Of a stretch of DNA of 64,000 bases, positions 32,694 to 42,636 are shown piece after piece. Numbering within the stretch: the first letter of the stretch is position 1; the number at the start of each line of letters is the position of its first letter. Origin of the DNA: Mycolicibacterium flavescens (GTDB lineage: Bacteria > Actinomycetota > Actinomycetes > Mycobacteriales > Mycobacteriaceae). The stretch is from the NCBI GenBank assembly GCA_900637135.1, contig LR134353.1:2790001-2854000 (forward strand). Direction: 5' to 3'. The notes beneath the pieces were generated by a model. It was not told where the DNA came from, did not search any database, and worked only from the letters and a program-made list of their open reading frames with translations. The position numbers were made by a program, and so were the translations under genes.

Positions 32694-33353
32694 ATGCCCG
32701 CAAGGCCAGCCCACACCGCGGCGGAGTTCGTACCCGAGACCCGCGAGCTCGATGCGCTCGCCGACGCCGCGCACGGTTGCAAGGGATGCGATCTGTACCT
32801 CGACGCAACGCAGGTCGTGTTCGGCGGCGGTTCCTCCGGCGCGGACATGATGCTGGTCGGTGAGCAGCCCGGCGATCAGGAGGACAAGGCCGGACAGCCG
32901 TTCGTCGGCCCCGCGGGCAAGCTGCTGGACAAGGCGCTGGTGCAGGCCGGTATCGACCGTGAACGGGTGTACGTGACCAATGCGGTCAAGCACTTCAAGT
33001 TCACACTGCCCGAACGCGGCAAGCGGCGGATCCACAAGACGCCGGGCCGCACGGAAGTCGTGGCATGCCGACCGTGGCTGCTGGCCGAGCTGGATGCCGT
33101 CAGACCCGAGGTGCTGGTGCTGATGGGTGCGACCGCCGCACAGTCGCTGCTGGGCAGCAAGTTTCGGCTGACCGCACACCGCGGCGAGCCGCTGGAACTC
33201 CCGGCGATCGAGGAGCTCGACGTCGCACCCGAAGTCGCCGTGACCGTGCATCCGTCATCGGTGCTGCGCGGGCCACCGCAGGATCGGGAGAAAGCCTTCG
33301 ACGCGCTGGTGTCCGATCTGCGGTTCGCCGACGGCCTGCGTGCACGCGGCTGA
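32694..33353 (+). CDS. udgX: UdgX, covalent uracil-DNA-binding protein
   Basis: This 219-aa protein is of the UDG family 4-like class. Motif A is GEQPGDQED, and an N-terminal C-x2-C (C29, C32) plus ACRPW supply iron-sulfur ligands. The hallmark UdgX insertion KRRIHKTP is intact; its histidine (H114) is the residue that links covalently to the abasic site after uracil excision in M. smegmatis UdgX. The late motif is VHPSSVLRG. M. tuberculosis has no gene here, so it is an insertion between capA and the efflux pump. Confidence 0.92.
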   Translation: MPARPAHTAAEFVPETRELDALADAAHGCKGCDLYLDATQVVFGGGSSGADMMLVGEQPGDQEDKAGQPFVGPAGKLLDKALVQAGIDRERVYVTNAVKHFKFTLPERGKRRIHKTPGRTEVVACRPWLLAELDAVRPEVLVLMGATAAQSLLGSKFRLTAHRGEPLELPAIEELDVAPEVAVTVHPSSVLRGPPQDREKAFDALVSDLRFADGLRARG

Positions 33354-33361
33354 CTCTTATC

Positions 33362-33424
33362 GCGCCCAACGTGAGGTTGTGACCGAAGATTCGAGCTCAG
33401 TTCGACAACAAGCTCACGTTCGGC
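33362..33424. repeat. Imperfect palindromic intergenic element, copy 2
   Basis: The outer arms AACGTGAGGTTGT and ACAACAAGCTCACGTT pair imperfectly, in the gap between the convergent udgX and small exported protein genes. The right arm shares 17 of 22 bases with that of the element at 23450. It is a likely bidirectional terminator. Confidence 0.5.
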
Positions 33425-33443
33425 GCCGTTGGCGGCAATTCCG

Positions 33444-33719
33444 CTAGCAGGCGGCCGGCGGCACCCACATCGAGACGGCGGGAGGCACCCAGGCGCAGGG
33501 ACCGCCGTAATGCGGACCGTAGTAGGCCGGGCCGTCCCAGCGCGGACCACGACGCTTGTCCCAGTCGTCCCAGTCATCCCACTTGTCGAGCTTCCAGGTC
33601 ACGCCTGGTGTGCTGGTCACCGCTACCTCGGCGTTGGCGACACCCGCTCCGACGCCCAAGGCAGTGAACGCCAGTGCACCGACAAGTCCCGCTTGCACTC
33701 CGACCTTCTTTACGCTCAC
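33444..33719 (-). CDS. Small secreted Trp/Pro-rich protein
   Basis: This is a 91-aa exported protein with a clear signal peptide (residues 1-30, cleaving after GVANA). The mature part has a striking WDDWDDWDK repeat, a Gly/Tyr/Pro stretch and paired WVPPA motifs ending in Cys. GTG 33719 (MSVKKVGVQ) is preferred to the TTG two codons upstream. I do not recognise a family. The 226-bp interval to the efflux gene holds only a poor 62-codon open frame. Confidence 0.7.
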   Translation of the reverse strand: MSVKKVGVQAGLVGALAFTALGVGAGVANAEVAVTSTPGVTWKLDKWDDWDDWDKRRGPRWDGPAYYGPHYGGPCAWVPPAVSMWVPPAAC

Positions 33720-33945
33720 GACCAATCCCTCACTACTGCAATGAATTATCGGTTCCCACCCGCGTCGATCCTATACGCGCGATCCTCGTTCGACGATCCC
33801 GCCTGCGCCCGGCGTGGCTCACTTCGCAACAGCAAAGCCCGGCGCAAAGCCGTCCAGAGTGCGCTGAATGAGGCTGTCGCACAGTTCGGTTGGGAGACGT
33901 CAGTTTGCCAGCCGGAGGCGGTCTGGTGAGCTTTGGCGTCCTCGG

Positions 33946-35358
33946 CTAAAGCGGCTCACCACAGCGCGGCCGGCCGCTTCGCGTCGACGCGATCAAGCCC
34001 AGCGCGGCAAGCCCGGCGAATGCGGCGAGTAGCCACCGCGCCGGCGTCGCATCGCCGCTGTCGGTCATGTTCACCAGCACTCCGGCCAGCCCCGCGCCGA
34101 AGGCGCCGGAAATCAGCTGAACGGTGTTGATCGCCGCGGCCGCGGTGGGCCCCTCCGACGGGTCGTCCACCCGGCTCATCGCCCATGCCGACAGATGCGG
34201 CCACGCGATCCCGATCCCGGTGCCCGCCACGATCAGCGCGACCGCCCATACCGCTACCGCGGCGGGCGATGCGTCGTCGCGCATGGCCACCGCCGTGAGG
34301 GCGAGACCGGTGGCCATCACCGCCGGCGCGATGGCGACCGTGCGCTTGATCGCGCGCCGGTCGCTCATCGAGGCACTGCCGATCTCACCGACCGTCCAAC
34401 CGAGCGCCAGGCCCGCCCCGAGAAAACCCGCCGAGACCGGTGTGAGATCGGCCAGTCGCTGACCGAACAGCGGGATGTACATGTCCGCCATCGTTGCGGC
34501 CATCAACACAGCGAGGGTCAGATAAATCCACTTCAGCGGCGCGCGCCCGAAAGCGCTGGGCGGCAACACCGCTGCGGGTTGGCGCCGATCGACGAACAAG
34601 AACACCGCCACCATGACGGCGCCCAAGCCCAGCAACGCGACCGTGAGCCACACATCGCGCGGGATACCGGCCGCGCTGACGGCCAACGCCGCACCACCCA
34701 ACAACATCAACGGCCACACGGGAATCGGTGTCCGCGGCGCATCGACGTCGGCGCCCGTGCGTCTGGGCAACGCCAGCGGGACCAATACACCGATGGCCAC
34801 GGTCAGAATCGCCAGCGCACCGAAAGCCCAACGCCACGAACCATACTGGGAGAACAGACCCCCGGCGGCGGGACCCAGCAGCGTCCCGACGCCCCACATC
34901 GCCGACACCAACGCCGACGCCTTGGTCCACAACCACTCGGGCAACGCCGTATTGATCACCGCATAGCCCAACCCGGCCAGCAGCCCGCCCGCCAGCCCCT
35001 GCACCGTGCGCCCCACGAGCAGGGCTTCCATCGTGGGCGCCGCGGCGCAGGCCAGGCTGCCCAGACCGAATACGCTGAGCGCCCCCAGATACGACACCCG
35101 CGGCCCGAAACGCATCAACGTCGAGTGCACCGTGGTCGCCGCGACCACCGAAGCGACCAGATACACCGTCGTCACCCATGCGTACAGCCGGTAACCGCCG
35201 ATGTCGGCCACCGCGCTGGGCATCAGGCTGATAGTGAGGAACTCGTTGGTGGCATACAGCGCGACGCCGCCGGCCAGGACGGTGCTGGCGCCGAGGTACT
35301 TCGGCCCCAACAGGTCGCGCCAGCGTCCCGCAGGGGTCGTCGGCGCGGTGTCGGTCAC
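33946..35358 (-). CDS. MFS drug-efflux transporter (Rv1634-type)
   Basis: This is a 470-aa major facilitator with about 14 TM helices (DHA2-like). Conserved stretches include the first helix block ASTVLAGGVALYATNEFLTI, the motif C-like GIGIAWPHLSAWAM, and QLISGAFGAGLAG near the C-terminus. GTG 35358 (MTDTAPTTPAG) is used; GTG 35367 is three codons earlier. The M. tuberculosis counterpart confers fluoroquinolone efflux when overproduced. Drug specificity here is inference. Confidence 0.88.
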   Translation of the reverse strand: MTDTAPTTPAGRWRDLLGPKYLGASTVLAGGVALYATNEFLTISLMPSAVADIGGYRLYAWVTTVYLVASVVAATTVHSTLMRFGPRVSYLGALSVFGLGSLACAAAPTMEALLVGRTVQGLAGGLLAGLGYAVINTALPEWLWTKASALVSAMWGVGTLLGPAAGGLFSQYGSWRWAFGALAILTVAIGVLVPLALPRRTGADVDAPRTPIPVWPLMLLGGAALAVSAAGIPRDVWLTVALLGLGAVMVAVFLFVDRRQPAAVLPPSAFGRAPLKWIYLTLAVLMAATMADMYIPLFGQRLADLTPVSAGFLGAGLALGWTVGEIGSASMSDRRAIKRTVAIAPAVMATGLALTAVAMRDDASPAAVAVWAVALIVAGTGIGIAWPHLSAWAMSRVDDPSEGPTAAAAINTVQLISGAFGAGLAGVLVNMTDSGDATPARWLLAAFAGLAALGLIASTRSGRPRCGEPL

Positions 35359-35405
35359 GCCGGACACGCTACGAGCTCAACCGTCGTTCAGGTCAAGCGG
35401 CGACC

Positions 35406-36200
35406 TCAGTCGGCAGGAGTGATGAGCCCGTAGTGGCCGTCGTAGCGGTGGTAGAGCACGGCTGCACGACCTTGCGCCGCGTGGATGAAGAACATGAACG
35501 GCAGCCCGAGCATGCCCATCCGCTCGGCGGCCTGCTCGACGGTGTGGCATGGCGGCGGGTGGGGGCTGATCGTCAGCGGCAGTTCAAACGGTGCCAGTTC
35601 GTCTTCCGAAGCCGGTTGCACCTGCGCCAGCCGGTATTCGGACGGACCGCTCCTGTAGAGGACGCTCGCCATCTGAGTGCGCTCCTCGGTGAACAGGTGG
35701 AAGTCGTAGTCGAGCAGGTTCATCTCTATCGCCGCCTCGTCCACCGTGCACGGCGCCAGGGTGAACGACTTGCGCCGCACAATTTGGCGCTCCTCGGGCG
35801 GAAGGGCAAGGCGGTTGGGTTGCTGCGCGGATTCGTCGGTGTCCTGCGGAGCTCGCACCGTTCGGCCGTCGCGGCGAGCCTGCCAGTGCTCGGCGGCACG
35901 CCGGAGCTGGCTTCGAAGGCGCTCCCCGAGGCGGTCGATCGCATCGCGCGCGGTGTCGCCCGAAGCCTGAGCGCGGACCAGTCGGCCGTCGACGTCGAGA
36001 TTGGCTTGCGCGATGACCGGACGTTCCAGTTCCGGGTCGCCATGGCGCGTCAGCTTCACGTGGGCATGTGTCAACGGTCGGTGCGCGAACCGGCTGACGT
36101 CGTCGATCTTGCTCCGCGCGTAGTCGGCCGCGCCGGGAAGATCACCGCGCGTCGTCACGTCGACGTGGACTGGCGATTCGATATCGGTTCTGTCACTCAT
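35406..36200 (-). CDS. Ribosome hibernation factor with duplicated C-terminal domain (RafH/RafS-like)
   Basis: This 264-aa protein is of the HPF/pY family. An S30AE-type N-terminal domain (about residues 10-105: DVTTRGDLPG, HVKLTRHGD) is followed by two copies of the S30AE C-terminal module, one near RQIVRRKSFTLAPCTVDEAAIEMNLL and one near CHTVEQAAERMGMLGLPFMFF. The double C-terminal domain is the layout of the DosR-controlled mycobacterial hibernation factor rather than of the general MPY protein. A DosR-like box upstream supports this. Confidence 0.85.
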   Translation of the reverse strand: MSDRTDIESPVHVDVTTRGDLPGAADYARSKIDDVSRFAHRPLTHAHVKLTRHGDPELERPVIAQANLDVDGRLVRAQASGDTARDAIDRLGERLRSQLRRAAEHWQARRDGRTVRAPQDTDESAQQPNRLALPPEERQIVRRKSFTLAPCTVDEAAIEMNLLDYDFHLFTEERTQMASVLYRSGPSEYRLAQVQPASEDELAPFELPLTISPHPPPCHTVEQAAERMGMLGLPFMFFIHAAQGRAAVLYHRYDGHYGLITPAD

Positions 36201-36236
36201 ACTTTCGTTTGTACGCGAGGCGACCGGCCGGGACTA

Positions 36237-36250
36237 GGGCCGAAGGTCCC
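36237..36250 (-). promoter_or_regulatory. DosR-like box upstream of the hibernation factor
   Basis: GGGCCGAAGGTCCC fits the DosR core GGGNCNWWNGTCCC, and the flank GA matches too. It ends 37 nt before the start codon with TACAAA between as a weak -10. A second half-site, GGGACTA, lies beside it (36230-36236). Confidence 0.6.
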
Positions 36251-36263
36251 GACGGGGTCCGTC

Positions 36264-38414
<2,151 letters not shown>

Positions 38415-38422
38415 AATCACTC

Positions 38423-38445
38423 AGGGTAAGCGCGTACTCCGACAA
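38423..38445 (-). promoter_or_regulatory. PafBC-type (RecA_NDp) promoter of uvrB
   Basis: TTGTCGGAG, then eight bases, then TACCCT on the minus strand. It differs from the TTGTCRGTG-N8-TANNNT consensus at one position. The distance to ATG 38414 implies a leaderless mRNA. Confidence 0.72.
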
Positions 38446-38476
38446 GTTCATTCCCGCTGCGCCCTATCCTGTTGTC

Positions 38477-38983
38477 ATCCACGCTCCCAAACACGAGACG
38501 TTCGACCTCGTCGCCCGCACCAACACCGACCCGAAGGGCATCGTGCGGGCGGTCGACATCTACACGGTCCAGCCCTGGGGCCTCTACATGGCCCGTCCGA
38601 CCCCGGGCCGGGCCCAGTTCCACTATCTGGAGTCCTGGCTGCTGCCCTCGCTGCGGCTGCGCGCGACGGTGTTCCACTTCAACGCAGGTCACGAGCTCGA
38701 CCAGGACTACTACCTGGACGTGGGCCACTACACACCGGGCTCGAAGGTCTGGCACGCCGAAGACCACTACCTCGACCTGGCGGTTCGCACCGGCCGGGGC
38801 GTCGAACTCCACGACGTCGACGAACTGCTCACCGCGGTCCGGCACAACCTGCTGGCGCCCGAGACCGGAGAACAGGCGGTCCAGACCGCGGCGGCCGCGA
38901 TCGACGGGCTGGCCAGGCACGACTACGACCTCAACCGGTGGCTTGGGGATCTGGGCATGCCGCTGACCTGGCGCGATGAGTAG
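38477..38983 (+). CDS. DUF402 family protein (Rv1632c-type), start uncertain
   Basis: This is a DUF402-domain protein of about 168 aa (QPWGLYMARPTPGRAQFHYLE, FHFNAGHELDQDYYLDVGHY), possibly a metal-dependent phosphatase-like fold. Similarity appears to begin at HAPKHETFDLVARTN, upstream of the first conventional start (GTG 38543). The only codons available are ATC 38477, GTC 38474 or ATT 38450. TATCCT at 38465-38470 would place the transcript start at about 38477. Either a non-canonical start or a small indel is present. It is divergent from uvrB. Confidence 0.7.
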   Translation: MHAPKHETFDLVARTNTDPKGIVRAVDIYTVQPWGLYMARPTPGRAQFHYLESWLLPSLRLRATVFHFNAGHELDQDYYLDVGHYTPGSKVWHAEDHYLDLAVRTGRGVELHDVDELLTAVRHNLLAPETGEQAVQTAAAAIDGLARHDYDLNRWLGDLGMPLTWRDE

Positions 38984-38985
38984 TC

Positions 38986-39090
38986 ATGCCCGAACCACCC
39001 GACGTCGAGGGCTTCCGCAGGGAGCTGACCGTGAGCTGCCGGGGCGTCGCACCCGCCGCGTCGACATGCGCGACGCGGAATGGCTCCGGG
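38986..39090 (+). pseudogene. N-terminal remnant of an Fpg/Nei-type DNA glycosylase
   Basis: Two bases after the DUF402 stop, ATG 38986 opens MPEPPDVEGFRREL, very like the Fpg/Nei N-terminus whose Pro-Glu are catalytic. After a one-base loss near 39021-39025 the next frame continues DRELPGRRTRRVDMRDAEWLR, again Fpg-like. Nothing further downstream resembles the rest of the enzyme, so this is a decayed, truncated gene of roughly 35 codons. Lower-GC sequence follows to 39175. Confidence 0.5.
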
Positions 39091-39179
39091 TAACGAACCA
39101 CCTGCAGTTACCGATCTTGATGTCGATGGCTACCGCTACGAATTTGTCTGCCCAGGTACGGCCGGTATTCTCTCGTCGC

Positions 39180-39704
39180 ATGTCCCCCACAACGCGCATC
39201 CGGACCGCTGGCGCGACGGCCGCGGCGATGCTCGTGGGCTCGGTTCTGTTCCCGGGTGGCGCCGCGGCCCAACCGAGCGCCGAGACCGAGTCGCAGCCGG
39301 CGCCCGAAGTTCTGCACAACGTCATCTACCGAGCGCGTGCGGACGGTACCTCCCGCGGCGCGGTCGTCGCGTACAAGATGGACGACCACAACGTCAACAG
39401 CGCGCAGCCCACGCTGCTACCCGGTCAGACGTTCGAGGTGAACGCGGTGCTGGCCGACCCCCAACTGGCCGGCATGGAGATCTCCATCGAATGGCCCTAC
39501 GGCTCCAACCTGCACTGCGAGATCCTCGTCGACGACCAGATCGTGGCCAAGGCCGACCAGTTCATCGCGCCGCGCCTGCTGCGGCCCAAGGACGACCCGA
39601 TGTACGGGGTGCTGCAATGCGGTGCCCCGCTGAACCTGCCGACCGACGGGGCCGCCACCGCACCGACACCCGACGTCAGCACACCGTTGCCCCCCGAGGC
39701 TTAA
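39180..39704 (+). CDS. Exported protein of unknown function
   Basis: This 174-aa protein starts at ATG 39180. A Sec signal (about residues 1-38, cleaving after GGAAA) is followed by an all-beta-looking mature domain with HNVIYRARADGTSRG, and a pair of cysteines (LHCEILVDD and LQCGAPL), then a Pro/Thr-rich C-terminal tail. The open frame upstream of 39180 overlaps the Fpg remnant and is not part of the gene. I do not recognise a named family; it converges with coaE, leaving 4 bp. Confidence 0.7.
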   Translation: MSPTTRIRTAGATAAAMLVGSVLFPGGAAAQPSAETESQPAPEVLHNVIYRARADGTSRGAVVAYKMDDHNVNSAQPTLLPGQTFEVNAVLADPQLAGMEISIEWPYGSNLHCEILVDDQIVAKADQFIAPRLLRPKDDPMYGVLQCGAPLNLPTDGAATAPTPDVSTPLPPEA

Positions 39705-39708
39705 CGCC

Positions 39709-40920
39709 TCACGGCCGCCACCCGGTTGTGTCGGCCCACTCCCACGCACGCCGGTAGGCATCGAGGAACCAGGGCTCCTTCGCGTCGGCATAGGCGCCCG
39801 TGTGTACGTGCCCCTCCTCGGCGACACGCCGCTTCAACGCCAGGTAGTCGGCCTGGACGCCGGGATTGGCACGCATCCAGTCCACGAACAGCAACGCGAA
39901 CTGCTGGCCCGGCCATCCGTCGACGCGGATGTGAACGTTGGTCGGCCGCCCCGGATCGGCTGAGCAGTGAATCCGCTTGTGCCACAACGCATCATCGTTC
40001 GAATGATCGAACTCGGCGACCGTGCTGCGGGCATCCGGCTTGGCGACGTCGGCGGTGGCTTGTCCGCGCACGTAACCCGCGCCGGTCAGCGCGTCGTCCA
40101 GTTCGTCGGCGTCCGCGAGCGAGGCGACCGTCACCTGGACGTCGATCACGTCCTTGGCGTCCATCCCCGGCACCGCCGTGGAGCCGACATGGTCGACGCG
40201 GACGGCGCGGTGCCCGCATGCGGTGTTGAGCCGAGCCACGATGCGCCGCGCCTGATCGGGCCACGTCGGGTCGAATGGCACCAGGACCGGCTTGGAGTGG
40301 GCCGGCTGCTTTTCGTGCAGGTTGTGGGCGAACGGCCGGATCCGCTCGTGCCACAGCGCGCGGGCCTGCTCGACCAGTTCACCCGCGGTGCCCGAGTTGT
40401 CGAGCCAGACGTCGGCGACGGCGCGGCGCTGCTCCTCGGTGGCCTGCGCGGCGATCCGCGCCCGGGCGTCCTCTTCGGTGAAGCCGCGGTACTCGAGCAG
40501 GCGCTTCACTCGCACCTCTTCGTCGGCGTGGACGATGACCACCACTGGAAACATCGGAGCCATACCGGATTCGACGAGCAGCGGGATGTCCTCGATGATC
40601 ACGGCGTCGTCGGCCGCGGCCGCGATGAGCTCGGACCGGCGGTGGGCCACCAGCGGATGCACGATCCCGTTGAGGGTTTGACGCTTCTGTTCGTCGCTGA
40701 ACGCGATCGCTGCCAGCGCGGGACGGTTCAAGGCGCCGTCCTCGTGCAGGATCTCCCTGCCGAACGCGTCGACGAGCTTGGCCAACCCTTCGGTCCCCGG
40801 TTCGACGACCTCGCGGGCGATCACGTCACCGTCGACGACGATTCCGCCCAGATCGCTAAAAGTCGAAGACACGGTCGATTTTCCGGCGCCGATACCGCCG
40901 GACAGCCCAATGCGCAGCAC
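39709..40920 (-). CDS. coaE: Dephospho-CoA kinase fused to a GrpB/UPF0157 domain
   Basis: This is the last enzyme of CoA synthesis. Residues 1-200 are the kinase: P-loop GLSGGIGAGKSTV, DGDVIAREVVEPG, and a lid region around EYRGFTEEDARARI. Residues 210-403 are a GrpB (UPF0157) nucleotidyltransferase-like domain with VDHVGSTAVPGM and KDVIDVQV. This fusion is standard in mycobacteria (Rv1631), where the C-terminal part is reported to aid folding. It lies 73 nt downstream of rpsA, beyond a strong hairpin. Confidence 0.96.
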   Translation of the reverse strand: MLRIGLSGGIGAGKSTVSSTFSDLGGIVVDGDVIAREVVEPGTEGLAKLVDAFGREILHEDGALNRPALAAIAFSDEQKRQTLNGIVHPLVAHRRSELIAAAADDAVIIEDIPLLVESGMAPMFPVVVIVHADEEVRVKRLLEYRGFTEEDARARIAAQATEEQRRAVADVWLDNSGTAGELVEQARALWHERIRPFAHNLHEKQPAHSKPVLVPFDPTWPDQARRIVARLNTACGHRAVRVDHVGSTAVPGMDAKDVIDVQVTVASLADADELDDALTGAGYVRGQATADVAKPDARSTVAEFDHSNDDALWHKRIHCSADPGRPTNVHIRVDGWPGQQFALLFVDWMRANPGVQADYLALKRRVAEEGHVHTGAYADAKEPWFLDAYRRAWEWADTTGWRP

Positions 40921-40951
40921 CGCACCAGTCTGTCAGGGCCGCTCGACGACG

Positions 40952-40980
40952 AAGGCCCCGGCTCGATGAGCCGGGGCCTT
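40952..40980 (-). terminator. Strong hairpin after rpsA
   Basis: A perfect 13-bp stem, AAGGCCCCGGCTC/GAGCCGGGGCCTT, with a 3-nt loop, begins 14 nt past the rpsA stop and before coaE. The U-run is short, so termination may be partial. Confidence 0.65.
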
Positions 40981-40993
40981 CGGTCGTTACGAG

Positions 40994-42442
40994 TTAGGCG
41001 TTGCCTGCGAGCTTCTCACGCAGCGCCGCGAGTTGGGCGTCGCTGGCCAGCGAGCCGCCTGCCGACTGCTCCTCGCCACGCGAGGCGCCGTTGGACCTGG
41101 AACCGGACGCCTCAACAGCTTCTGCTTCAGCAGCGGCGAACTTCTCCATCTGCGCGGTGTGCATCTTGTGCCGGCGCTCGGCCTCGGCGTAGCGGGACTC
41201 CCACTCCTCACGCTGCTTCTCGAAACCCTCGAGCCATTCGTTGGTCTCGGAGTCGAAGCCCTCCGGGAAGATGTAGTTGCCCTGCTCGTCGTAGCTGTCG
41301 GCCATGCCGTACTTGCTGGGGTCGAACTCCTCGGTGTAGTCCTCGTTGGCCTGCTTGAGGCTCAGCGAGATACGGCGACGCTCCAGGTCGATGTCGATGA
41401 CCTTGACCATCGCGTCGTCGCCGACCTGCACCACCTGATCGGGGACCTCGACGTGGCGCTCGGACAGCTCGGAGATGTGCACCAGGCCCTCGATGCCCTC
41501 CTCGACGCGGACGAACGCACCGAACGGCACCAGCTTGGTGACCTTGCCCGGCACGATCTGGCCGATCGCATGGGTGCGGGCGAAGTGGCGCCACGGGTCT
41601 TCCTGAGTCGCCTTGAGCGACAACGAGACCCGCTCGCGGTCCATGTCGACGTCGAGCACCTCGACGGTGACCTCGTCGCCCACCTGAACCACCTCGGACG
41701 GGTGGTCGATGTGCTTCCAGGACAGCTCGGAAACGTGCACCAAGCCGTCGACGCCGCCGAGGTCGACGAACGCGCCGAAGTTGACGATGCTGCTGACGAC
41801 GCCCTTGCGGATCGCGCCCTTCTGCAGCTGGTTGAGGAACTCGCTGCGGACCTCGGACTGGGTCTGCTCCAGCCATGCGCGGCGGCTCAGCACGACGTTG
41901 TTGCGGTTCTTGTCGAGCTCGATGATCTTGGCCTCGATCTCCTTGCCGATGTACGGCTGCAGATCGCGGACGCGACGCATCTCGACCAGCGACGCGGGCA
42001 GGAAGCCGCGCAGGCCGATGTCGAGGATCAGGCCGCCCTTGACGACCTCGATGACGGTGCCCTTGACGGCCTCGTCCTTCTCCTTGAGCTCTTCGATGGT
42101 GCCCCAGGCGCGCTCGTACTGAGCGCGCTTCTTGGACAGGATCAGACGGCCTTCTTTGTCCTCCTTGGTGAGGACCAGGGCTTCGACCTCATCGCCCACG
42201 GAAACGACCTCGTTGGGGTCGACGTCGTGCTTGATGGAAAGTTCTCGGGACGGGATGACGCCTTCGGTCTTGTAACCGATGTCGAGCAGGACTTCGTCCC
42301 GGTCGACCTTGACGATGGTTCCCTCGACGATGTCGCCATCGTTGAAGTACTTGATGGTCTTGTCGATGGCGGCGAGAAAGTCCTCGCTCGAGCCGATGTC
42401 GTTGACGGCTACTTGCGGCGAGGTGACGGAGGGACTTGGCAT
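40994..42442 (-). CDS. rpsA: 30S ribosomal protein S1
   Basis: S1 recruits structured mRNAs to the 30S subunit. The 482 aa carries four S1 RNA-binding repeats (about residues 35-105, 120-190, 205-280, 290-365), with VVSSIVNFGAFVDLGGVDGL and VTKLVPFGAFVRVEEGIEGL in the last two. An acidic, Glu-rich C-terminal tail ends AGGSLASDAQLAALREKLAGNA-like. The C-terminal tail is the region discussed as a pyrazinoic-acid target in M. tuberculosis. Confidence 0.97.
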   Translation of the reverse strand: MPSPSVTSPQVAVNDIGSSEDFLAAIDKTIKYFNDGDIVEGTIVKVDRDEVLLDIGYKTEGVIPSRELSIKHDVDPNEVVSVGDEVEALVLTKEDKEGRLILSKKRAQYERAWGTIEELKEKDEAVKGTVIEVVKGGLILDIGLRGFLPASLVEMRRVRDLQPYIGKEIEAKIIELDKNRNNVVLSRRAWLEQTQSEVRSEFLNQLQKGAIRKGVVSSIVNFGAFVDLGGVDGLVHVSELSWKHIDHPSEVVQVGDEVTVEVLDVDMDRERVSLSLKATQEDPWRHFARTHAIGQIVPGKVTKLVPFGAFVRVEEGIEGLVHISELSERHVEVPDQVVQVGDDAMVKVIDIDLERRRISLSLKQANEDYTEEFDPSKYGMADSYDEQGNYIFPEGFDSETNEWLEGFEKQREEWESRYAEAERRHKMHTAQMEKFAAAEAEAVEASGSRSNGASRGEEQSAGGSLASDAQLAALREKLAGNA

Positions 42443-42636
42443 GTGGTGGGTTGCTCCGGACAGGTTTGATCGTAGGGACTTAGGACATTCGAGTTATTGG
42501 CTCGGCGCGGGCGCCGACATCGTGCTCTGCACCCGCCGCGGAAGATGACGAAACCCACAGACAGGTACCCGTAGAGGCTACTCGACTGGGCACATGCTGG
42601 ACAAACTCGGTCCCCACCGGCCGCTAGTCTGCTCTG

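Noticed and set aside
33741..33929. 62-codon open frame starting ATG between the small exported protein and the efflux gene
   Set aside because: No family resemblance, no ribosome-binding site, and third-position GC clearly below that of real genes in the window.
36231..36250. DosR palindrome with half-sites GGGAC and GTCCC
   Set aside because: These two half-sites are 11 nt apart, not 4; the better-spaced GGGCC/GTCCC pair within it was reported instead.
38976..39179. N-terminal extension of the exported protein at 39180
   Set aside because: It would bury the clear signal peptide behind about 70 residues, and the segment is better explained by the Fpg-like remnant.
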